Of a stretch of DNA of 45,882 bases, positions 39,481 through 45,882 are shown piece by piece; position 1 is the stretch's first letter, and the number at the start of each line of letters is the position of its first letter. The stretch covers positions 1 to 45,882 of the forward strand of contig USRA01000009.1 of assembly GCA_900557035.1 (NCBI GenBank), in the 5' to 3' direction. The stretch comes from an uncultured Prevotella sp. (GTDB lineage: Bacteria > Bacteroidota > Bacteroidia > Bacteroidales > Bacteroidaceae). The notes below the pieces were generated by a model that was not told the origin of the DNA, did not search any database, and saw only the letters and a program-made list of their open reading frames with translations. The position numbers were made by a program, and so were the translations under genes.

Positions 39481-39515
39481 AAGAAAGACTTTTCTGAGAT
39501 AAAGAGAATGTTTTT

Positions 39516-39562
39516 ATGAAATTGATGAGAATGGATATAATGAAATGATGAGAATGGATATA
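39516..39562. repeat. 23/24-bp tandem duplication
   Basis: ATGAAATTGATGAGAATGG and ATGAAATGATGAGAATGG, each followed by ATATA, stand side by side in the gap between the GT4 promoter and the terminator at 39570. No coding sense was found. Confidence 0.7.
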
Positions 39563-39565
39563 AAT

Positions 39566-39600
39566 AAAACATGCCACAACTCTCAACGAGCTGTGGCATG
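39566..39600 (-). terminator. intrinsic terminator for leftward transcription
   Basis: Read leftward, CATGCCACA and TGTGGCATG close a stem whose loop also pairs GAG with CTC, followed by TTTTATTTAT. It can end transcripts from ispF or from the promoter at 39746-39777. Confidence 0.75.
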
Positions 39601-39740
39601 CACTATGTTTAACTTAAAAATTTCTAATCAAAATAGTCTCACGACCTTCTCAATTATCTGTTAAACAATCTACCTTAAAACCTAATAACTAAAAACCTAA
39701 ATCTATTACTACTAACCTAAACAATCTATTAACCTTTTGA
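39567..39740 (-). ncRNA. candidate small RNA with GGTTTAG-like repeats
   Basis: A full-consensus promoter (39746-39777) and the terminator at 39566-39600 define a leftward transcript of roughly 170 bases with no convincing reading frame. Its first half is a degenerate series of TTAGGTT/GATTGTTTAG units like those after the amylase gene. It may be an independent RNA or just the tail of the ispF message. Confidence 0.4.
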
Positions 39741-39745
39741 CGCTG

Positions 39746-39777
39746 CAAAGATAGTACTTTTTCTACAAATCTCCAAA
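39746..39777 (-). promoter_or_regulatory. consensus promoter downstream of ispF
   Basis: Minus strand TTTG (39777-39774), 20 bases, TATCTTTG (39753-39746). It points away from ispF and has no gene before the terminator at 39600. Confidence 0.65.
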
Positions 39778-39873
39778 TAATTCGGCAAGAAAAGTATTAT
39801 TTTTGAGATTTTTTGATATAAATCAACGAATTATTAGAAAATTCATCAAAAACTAACGAGTTTTTAACCCTCA

Positions 39874-40353
39874 TTAAGCCTTTTCTATCAATACTGTAGC
39901 GTAAGCTGAGATTCCTTCCATTCTTCCGGTAAAGCCCAACTTCTCTGTGGTTGTAGCCTTGATGGAGATTTGGTCTTCCTCTACCCCCATCACTTTTGCC
40001 AGGCATTCCTTCATGGCAGGGACATGCGGATTGAGCTTCGGACGCTCTGCACAGACCGTTGCATCGATGTTGCCCAGGGTATATCCCTTGGTGGCAATCA
40101 GGTCCATCGTCTTCTTGAGCAGAATCTTGGAATCCACATTGAGGGTCTCTGCTGCCGTATCAGGGAAATGATAACCGATATCACGCATATTGGCTGCACC
40201 CAGCAGGGCATCGCAAATGGCGTGAATCAACACGTCGGCATCACTATGACCGAGCAAACCCAACTCATAATCTATCTTGATACCACCCAGCCACAAGTCA
40301 CGGTTCTCTACCAGCTTGTGAACATCGTATCCAAATCCTACACGAATATTCAT
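39874..40353 (-). CDS. ispF: 2-C-methyl-D-erythritol 2,4-cyclodiphosphate synthase
   Basis: A 159-residue trimeric zinc enzyme of the MEP pathway that cyclises CDP-ME 2-phosphate. The N-terminal RVGFGYDVHKLVE and GLLGHSDADVLIHAICDALLGAANMRDIG, and the late ATTTEKLGFTGRMEGIS, are the IspF signature, including the metal-binding Asp-x-His. Length is normal. It is 86 bp downstream of porV on the same strand and may be cotranscribed. It completes three MEP steps in this window, with ispD and dxr. Confidence 0.95.
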   Translation of the reverse strand: MNIRVGFGYDVHKLVENRDLWLGGIKIDYELGLLGHSDADVLIHAICDALLGAANMRDIGYHFPDTAAETLNVDSKILLKKTMDLIATKGYTLGNIDATVCAERPKLNPHVPAMKECLAKVMGVEEDQISIKATTTEKLGFTGRMEGISAYATVLIEKA

Positions 40354-40439
40354 AATTCTATTCTTTATGATTAAAGTTAATAATATGTTTATATTTTCTA
40401 TTTATTATCTTCCAGCAAGGCTCTGCCTATTCCGCCTGC

Positions 40440-41630
40440 CTATCGCTTGAACAGGTCTTTCAATCCGTCCATATCGAATGCCAGCGTAAAGCGCAGGGTC
40501 TGGTCGAGCGGATTGCTCTTGGCGGTGGCTACCACATAGGAAGCATCGAGCGAGAAGACATTCATCTTGAAACCGGCTCCCACCGTGAAGTACTTGCGGT
40601 TGCCCTTGCTCTGGCTCTCGTGATGATAACCGGCACGCAGGGCAAACTTGTCATTATATACATACTCGGCACCTACGCCATAGTTGATTTCCTCCAGCTC
40701 TTCCTTGAATCCGCCTGGGGCATCGCTGAAGCTCTTGAAGATGCCGCTGATGCCCGAAATATCGTTGTATTCGCGATGCACACGGTCTTCATACTCCGAG
40801 TTGTCCTCTCCCTCCTTCTGAGCAGGAACCGTAGGCACGAGATACTTGTTGGCATCTGCGGCGATGGTAAAGCGGTTGTACTCGTCGATAGGAATCATCA
40901 GTGAGGCGCCCAGACGCAGATTGGTAGGCAGGAACTCGCCATACTCCTGACCGCTGAAGGTAATCTTGCTACCGATATTCGAAATGTTCAGACCTATACC
41001 CAACTGGCACTCTCGCGGTCCGATATTGACATAGTTCTGATAATAGGCTGCGATATCCGCCGCAAAAGCCGAGGCTGGCGAATTTTCCTCCTGATAGTCG
41101 AAGCGCAGGTCGGAATAGATCCAGCGGATGGCTGCCGCCAGGGAGAATTTCTCGCTGAGCATCAGAGAGTAAGCCACATCAATCGACATCTCATAGGGAT
41201 TGATGGTCATCGCGTTGTCGTTTTCTCCCGGCTCAGAAAGAAACACCTCACCCATGTTGAAGTAACGGAGCGAAGCTGATACGGCACTGTAATCGCCTAT
41301 GCGGTAATAGCCCGAGAGATAGGCGAGATTCATGTCGTTGACCAGCGAGCGGAGCCATGGAGTGAAGTTCAGCGCCACGCCCGCCCTGGAGATGTTGAAA
41401 GGATACTTTGCCGGATTCCAATACTGGGAGTTGACATCCGGATCGGTTGCCGCACCTACATCACCCAGACCTCCGCCGCGGGCATCGGGCGCTATGGTCT
41501 GAGAGATGACGGCATAGTTTACCGGATTGAAAAGACTCTCCTTGGTGTCTCCCTCCCCATTCTGCGCCGATGCCGTCAGCGCCAATACCGAGAGAAAACC
41601 GGTTGCGAATATCTTGACGATTCTATTCAT
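40440..41630 (-). CDS. porV: type IX secretion outer-membrane shuttle PorV
   Basis: A 396-residue outer-membrane beta-barrel of the FadL-like PorV/LptO family. The signal peptide ends at TASAQ (residue 23). Mature sequence begins with NYAVISQTIAPDARGGGLGDVGAATDPDVNSQYWNPAKYPF, the PorV hallmark. Alternating aromatic strands run to a C-terminal strand (LRFTLAFDMDGLKDLFKR). PorV carries type IX cargo from the translocon to the PorU sortase. The gene lies 28 bases after porU, the normal order in Bacteroidota. Confidence 0.9.
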   Translation of the reverse strand: MNRIVKIFATGFLSVLALTASAQNGEGDTKESLFNPVNYAVISQTIAPDARGGGLGDVGAATDPDVNSQYWNPAKYPFNISRAGVALNFTPWLRSLVNDMNLAYLSGYYRIGDYSAVSASLRYFNMGEVFLSEPGENDNAMTINPYEMSIDVAYSLMLSEKFSLAAAIRWIYSDLRFDYQEENSPASAFAADIAAYYQNYVNIGPRECQLGIGLNISNIGSKITFSGQEYGEFLPTNLRLGASLMIPIDEYNRFTIAADANKYLVPTVPAQKEGEDNSEYEDRVHREYNDISGISGIFKSFSDAPGGFKEELEEINYGVGAEYVYNDKFALRAGYHHESQSKGNRKYFTVGAGFKMNVFSLDASYVVATAKSNPLDQTLRFTLAFDMDGLKDLFKR

Positions 41631-41658
41631 ACTACATTATTTTATATGATGATATTTT

Positions 41659-44600
41659 CTATTTTATAATGATCAGTTTCCGGGTCTTGGAGGCATAGCT
41701 GCTGCCATCCGATGAAACCTTGACCCGATACAGATAGATGCCCGTACCCAGAGGGCGACCGCCATCTACCGATAGATCCCACTTCACGGTATAGACCTCC
41801 GAAGCCGGCACTCCGCTCTCGGCATGGCGCCAGAGCTGTCTGCCCGAAGTATCATAGAGTTCGATTACCACATCCATCCGGCTCTCCGTCCTGTCGTGAG
41901 AAACGATGAAGGTGGTCGTGCTGCGGGCAGGATTCTCCGTCACGCCCACATCGAAGAGCGATGGAGCCAGACCGCTTACCACATTGAAGTGGAGGGTGGT
42001 GGTAGAACTGTTGTTCTGGATATCCCATGCCGTGAAGGTAAGCTGATGCCTGCCTGCCGGGAGTTTCGGAATACTGTAGCAGGTGGAACCGCTGGTATAG
42101 GTTCCGAAATCATACGAGAAATGATCGTTGAGATTGTAGGTCTTCGACTGATCTCCGTCTATCACCAGCTTCAGGTCATGGCCGAGTCCGCTTCCTGCGG
42201 CATTGATTCCGTCCTTGTCTGATATCCTTGCCACGAAATAAGGGGTAGCATTCACATTGCCGCCATCCACGAAGGTAGGCGAGTTCAGATAGCAGAATAC
42301 CGACGGACCGATGGAGTCATTTTCTGCCACCACGCTGCCGCCCACCTTGAACCGTGCGCTTTCTCCATTCGCCCGCAGCCCCTTGTCGTTGCTGACGGCA
42401 TAGAGATTTATCAGTCCGGTATCACCCGAATAGTTGATATCCTTAGGTACGGCAAAGCAGAAGGCGAACTTTCCGCCGGATACGCTGTCAGCCCCCTGAT
42501 AGAGCGTCTTCTGGCGGTCGTAATACTGGAAGGCGGAAGAGGCACCGTCGGCAGTGGCATCATTCAGCTTGCAGGTAACCAGTTCCCTGGAATCCCTTAC
42601 CGTAGCCGTCACTACCCCCTGGAAATCCACATCCGTCTCCACATGTCCCGCAATTCTGGCTATGTCTCCGGCTCTCAGCAGCGGAACCGTATCGGTGCGC
42701 TGGCAGGAGATGCCGTTGATGGAATCCACCACTACCTTCATCATCGGCAGGTTGAGCGAGAGGGCAGGATCTCCGAGCAGGGCATACTGCAGATGGTTTT
42801 CCGAGCGGTCTATCTCGCCCGCCATCACATTGCCCAGCATCACGTCGTTCTGAGCCAGCCGGTGTGCCTCGCCTATCGCCAGCGGCTTGCCGTCTTCCCG
42901 GCTCAGCACCCTGCGCAGGAAGGCACGGTTCATATACTTGTTCTGCTGGGCAAACACGGTACGCGTGGTACCGTAGAATGCCACAGCTCCACCTTTTTCA
43001 TTCAGCAGGGCAGCCTCGCCGATGGTAGATTTCGTACCGTCATAAGGCATGATGTCGCAGGATGCCGTCACCCACAGTGGCAGGTTTTCGTTTCTGAACG
43101 ATTCGAAATCCGTGATCTTGAGCACGTTTTCATGCGAAATCTGGGTTTCGCTGCCATGTCCGGCATAATCCATCACCAGGGCACCCGCCATCTGCTGCTG
43201 TCTGATGATACTGGCAACTTCGGGATAGGAATTTCCCGTCGAGGAGGTCTGTCGGGTATAGGCATCCCACATCACCTTTCTGATGAGATAGCCCGGATAG
43301 AGCGAGGCGATGTCGTCTGCCACCTCGTTGGCATCCGCCATGTGGAGATTCTCGTTACCGTCATCTCCCATGAACATCAGGGTGTTCTGCCAGGCTCCGG
43401 CATTGGCGTTCTTCTTGTAGCTGATGGTCTTATCCACCAGTATCTCGGCTTCCTGCGCCGTGGTTACGGGGAATCGTCCTACCGCCACATCCTGCAAGTC
43501 GGTTCTCGGATCGGCACCCTTTCCTTCGCCGATGATTCCCAGCCAGCTGTCGCTCACATAGCAGGTGGTCTTGCTGAACGAGTCTTCGCTCTCATGGCAG
43601 AGCAGGTAATCATCCGGATTCAGCAGCCTGCAATCTGGCATGAGCATGCGGTTGTCCCATACACAGTCGCCGAAGAGCAGGAGATATTTGGGCATGTCGG
43701 CAGCCGTAGCCGCCCTGTCGCTCAGCATCCGCAGATAGCGGCGGTAGGCATTGGCACCGGGGGTACCGCTGGAGAATTCATTATAGAGTTCGTCGGCGGG
43801 CACGATATTCACGCGCAGCCCGTCGTGGGTTTCGTGGAATTCCTTGAGCCGCAGTGCCTGCCTGAGCAGTTTCTGCGAGGTTGGGATGATGATCACCATA
43901 TCGGCAGCCCCGTCGGCATGGTGGTCCTGCGGAGTGATGCCATACACATACTCGGCTGCAGGAACCTGACTTCCGAAACCGGCAAACGGCGCAGGCTTCT
44001 CCCAGGTTACGGCTACATAATCCAGATGAACCGGTCCACCGCTGAGTGGCTGTATCTCGATGGTATCCTTCTCTCTGAAATCCTGGAGCGGATAGGTGGC
44101 GCTCCTTTCCACGCCTACCGTATAGGCACTGCTACTGGTATTGGTAGGCAATTGGAGGCTTATGGTTCCCAGTTCCTGCCGGTTCTTCCTGATCTGCACC
44201 CTGGTGTTGGTGCCAGCGGTAACAGCCACCACCAGCTTTCCCCGGCTGCATCCGGTAGGATTGGTGATGACCACCTTCTGGGTATCGCCCACCCTGACGG
44301 CTGTAGGATGGAAGAGATTCCTTCCACCCTGCATCCAGCTGAACCCATCTACTTCATAAAGAGAATGATAATCTTCCGGCATCGGATGGCAGGAAGAGAC
44401 GAAAGAGGCTGAATCTGCCCAGAGACTCGGCGACTCATCGCTCTGGGTGATGAAATAATAGCCATAGTCTGAATAGGGATTGCGGGTGCGCACCATAGCC
44501 GTCGGACTGCTCCAGCTCACCGCCCCGCGGGCATAGAAATAATGTCTGCCATCCACTACATATTGCGGCACCTCCTTCAGGTCGTCAGTCTCCCGGATAT

Positions 44601-45285
44601 CCTGGGCATAGAGCGCTTCGTTCTGGAGATTTCCTCCATAACCGTAGATCTTCACCTTGCTGATATCCGAGAAACCGGCACGGCGCACCACATCGGCAGT
44701 CAACTGATGAATACCCGTTTCGCTCACCCTGATCTTTGCCCATTTTCCGCTTGCCAGCACAGAATGGTCGGCATAGGCGGGAGTAGTATCCTCCCCGCTG
44801 CGGGTCTGCAACCGGGCTTTCTGCTGCGAACGTTTCAGCAGATGCGACTGGCTCTGCGAACGTTTCAGCGGCTTCGCCTGGATATCCAGCATGAAGCTCA
44901 CCAGCGCCTGATATCTGTGCTCCCTGAAGACGAGAGGAGAAAAGGAAATCACCAGCAAGCCTTGTTTCCGGCATTCGGTTACCTGCTGGCAGATGGCCAC
45001 CTGCTCAGGGAGAGCAGCGCCCGAAAGCCGGTTGTAATGAGAAATATCGGTAGCAGGCATATCCACATACTCCGGATATTTCACTGTTACCGTATAGATA
45101 GAATCCTGATAATCACCCTGTAAAGGCAAAGAATATACGAATTGAGGCAATATGGAGTCCACCTTCACCTCCTGCGAGGTAAGGTTGAAGAATCTCTGTG
45201 CCGCAGCAGGCAGCGCCATCAGCACCAGCACAGCCACGAAACAAAGGTATTGCCATATTCTACTCTTATTCATATATTCTTTCAT
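41659..45285 (-). CDS. porU: type IX secretion sortase PorU
   Basis: A 1208-residue gingipain-type (C25) cysteine peptidase that removes C-terminal sorting domains of type IX cargo and attaches the protein to surface lipopolysaccharide. The catalytic His is H710 in DYAGHGS and the Cys is C743 in TASCDIM. A signal peptide lies near the N-terminus (ending ALPAAAQ). The C-terminal 90 residues (SLFDVGVTENPARSTT…GTGIYLYRVKVSSDG…RKLIIIK) are a type A sorting-like domain. Two in-frame ATGs (45285 and 45273) lie in a 12-bp tandem repeat; either may be used. It follows the FAH-family gene by seven bases and precedes porV. Confidence 0.92.
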   Translation of the reverse strand: MKEYMNKSRIWQYLCFVAVLVLMALPAAAQRFFNLTSQEVKVDSILPQFVYSLPLQGDYQDSIYTVTVKYPEYVDMPATDISHYNRLSGAALPEQVAICQQVTECRKQGLLVISFSPLVFREHRYQALVSFMLDIQAKPLKRSQSQSHLLKRSQQKARLQTRSGEDTTPAYADHSVLASGKWAKIRVSETGIHQLTADVVRRAGFSDISKVKIYGYGGNLQNEALYAQDIRETDDLKEVPQYVVDGRHYFYARGAVSWSSPTAMVRTRNPYSDYGYYFITQSDESPSLWADSASFVSSCHPMPEDYHSLYEVDGFSWMQGGRNLFHPTAVRVGDTQKVVITNPTGCSRGKLVVAVTAGTNTRVQIRKNRQELGTISLQLPTNTSSSAYTVGVERSATYPLQDFREKDTIEIQPLSGGPVHLDYVAVTWEKPAPFAGFGSQVPAAEYVYGITPQDHHADGAADMVIIIPTSQKLLRQALRLKEFHETHDGLRVNIVPADELYNEFSSGTPGANAYRRYLRMLSDRAATAADMPKYLLLFGDCVWDNRMLMPDCRLLNPDDYLLCHESEDSFSKTTCYVSDSWLGIIGEGKGADPRTDLQDVAVGRFPVTTAQEAEILVDKTISYKKNANAGAWQNTLMFMGDDGNENLHMADANEVADDIASLYPGYLIRKVMWDAYTRQTSSTGNSYPEVASIIRQQQMAGALVMDYAGHGSETQISHENVLKITDFESFRNENLPLWVTASCDIMPYDGTKSTIGEAALLNEKGGAVAFYGTTRTVFAQQNKYMNRAFLRRVLSREDGKPLAIGEAHRLAQNDVMLGNVMAGEIDRSENHLQYALLGDPALSLNLPMMKVVVDSINGISCQRTDTVPLLRAGDIARIAGHVETDVDFQGVVTATVRDSRELVTCKLNDATADGASSAFQYYDRQKTLYQGADSVSGGKFAFCFAVPKDINYSGDTGLINLYAVSNDKGLRANGESARFKVGGSVVAENDSIGPSVFCYLNSPTFVDGGNVNATPYFVARISDKDGINAAGSGLGHDLKLVIDGDQSKTYNLNDHFSYDFGTYTSGSTCYSIPKLPAGRHQLTFTAWDIQNNSSTTTLHFNVVSGLAPSLFDVGVTENPARSTTTFIVSHDRTESRMDVVIELYDTSGRQLWRHAESGVPASEVYTVKWDLSVDGGRPLGTGIYLYRVKVSSDGSSYASKTRKLIIIK

Positions 45286-45294
45286 ATATTCTTT
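45271..45294 (-). repeat. 12-bp tandem duplication carrying two in-frame porU starts
   Basis: Coding strand AAAGAATATATG occurs twice in tandem (45294-45283 and 45282-45271). Each copy holds an ATG (45285, 45273) with the same upstream sequence and in the same frame. The second precedes NKSRIWQY, the start of the signal peptide. Confidence 0.8.
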
Positions 45295-45882
45295 ATTTAC
45301 ACATAAAGTCGAGCACCTTTCTATCTTCGAGATAGCCCTCCAGATGGTCATCGATCTTCACCGGACCGCATCCTGTAGGACAACCCGTATAGAGCAGGTC
45401 TCCTGTCTTGAGCGTAAAATACTGGCTGATGTAGGAGATGATTTCATCCACCTTGTAGAGCATATCGCTCGAACAGCCTTCCTGCACATTCTCGCCGTTG
45501 ATGTTGAGATGGAAGTGGATAGCCTGGATGTCGCGGAACTTCTGGATATCCACCCATTCTCCGATGGCGGCAGAACCGTCGAATCCCTTGGCAAGCTCCC
45601 ATGGCTGACCCGCCTCTCTCAGCTTCTTCTGCATCTCGCGGGCGGTAAAGTCGATGCCCACGGTCACCGCATCATAATAGCGGTGGGCGAAACGCTGCGG
45701 GATGGTCTTTCCCAACTTGCAGATGCGCACCACCAGCTCGGTCTCATACTCTATTCTTCCCAGATGATCCGGGATGAAGAAAGGCTTGCCGTTGTTGAGC
45801 AGCGCAGAATCAGCCTTGGTAAAAATAACAGGACGCTCTGGTTTAGATAACGTACCATGCAGCGATTTATTGTGTTCGGTAT
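45293..45882 (-). CDS. fumarylacetoacetate hydrolase-family protein (5' end outside window)
   Basis: About 196 residues are visible; the frame is open to the right edge, so the N-terminus is missing. Motifs match the FAH/YcgM group: PVIFTKADSALL, IEYETELVVRI with the metal-ligand Glu pair, then DAVTVGIDFTARE, KGFDGSA and DLLYTGCPTGCGPV near the C-terminus. Members hydrolyse acylpyruvates or decarboxylate oxaloacetate; the substrate is not readable. It lies seven bases upstream of porU on the same strand and so is probably cotranscribed with the secretion genes by chance of operon structure. Confidence 0.85.
   Translation of the reverse strand, partial: TEHNKSLHGTLSKPERPVIFTKADSALLNNGKPFFIPDHLGRIEYETELVVRICKLGKTIPQRFAHRYYDAVTVGIDFTAREMQKKLREAGQPWELAKGFDGSAAIGEWVDIQKFRDIQAIHFHLNINGENVQEGCSSDMLYKVDEIISYISQYFTLKTGDLLYTGCPTGCGPVKIDDHLEGYLEDRKVLDFMCK

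Noticed and set aside
39423..39599. 59-codon N-terminal extension of the GT4 gene
   Set aside because: The extension covers the -7 box, AT-rich spacer and part of the terminator. MRVLIVNTS at 39422 is a normal GT4 start.
42643..44412. 589-codon frame on the plus strand inside porU
   Set aside because: It is antisense to porU, whose catalytic motifs, signal peptide and C-terminal domain are intact. The frame has no recognisable domain and is a by-product of GC-rich codon use.

Overview
The window looks like chromosome of a gut or oral Bacteroidota of the Prevotella/Segatella type. This is inferred from: promoters of the TTG/TTTG-N19-20-TAnnTTTG class ahead of many genes instead of sigma70-type boxes; A-rich leaders without Shine-Dalgarno sites; a type IX secretion sortase/shuttle pair (porU, porV); DUF4290; and a MurA with Asp at the usual Cys position. 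No rRNA, tRNA, CRISPR array, transposase or phage gene was recognised.

Layout. (1) 1-3.4 kb is accessory: a YhcG/DUF1016 PD-(D/E)xK nuclease lying between direct copies of one terminator-promoter-leader block, then an AAA ATPase gene bracketed by two arrays of short palindromes repeating every 22-23 bp. (2) 3.6-5.7 kb: a secreted GH13 alpha-amylase behind a LacI-type palindrome. (3) 5.9-20.5 kb is housekeeping: nadK, a DJ-1 protein, ispD, recG, a small unknown gene and an M23/LysM peptidase; a leftward run tsaB-DUF4290-murA-rimM-dxr-rseP; and a rightward yicC-gmk-nadD. Several of these genes have heptad (AAGTTCA) repeat leaders touching the start codon.

(4) 20.5-39.4 kb is a surface-glycan region. 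Rightward: a phosphoethanolamine-transferase-like protein, three membrane acyltransferases, a UbiA-family prenyl-phosphate phosphoribosyltransferase-like protein, a HAD-IB phosphatase, GtrA, two paralogous polytopic proteins with GT-C-like features, and LicD. Leftward: GT4, GT2, a Wzx-like flippase, GT2, an IspD/TarI-like cytidylyltransferase and an NAD-dependent epimerase. A leftward glycosyltransferase between the two GT-C-like genes is preceded by a compact structured RNA with its own strong promoter. (5) 39.4-45.9 kb, leftward: FAH-family hydrolase (cut by the window end), porU, porV, ispF, then a possible small RNA.

The most interesting possibilities are two linked glycan-decoration modules. 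One is UbiA + HAD phosphatase + GtrA + GT-C-like proteins, resembling the mycobacterial prenylphosphoryl-pentose pathway. The other is a TarI-like cytidylyltransferase + epimerase + LicD, the same enzyme logic as human ISPD with FKTN/FKRP. On the DNA side the notable signals are palindrome arrays at two-helical-turn spacing, heptad-repeat leaders, repeated duplication of start-codon regions, and two promoter-plus-hairpin units that look like untranslated RNA genes. All functions are inferred from sequence reading alone.
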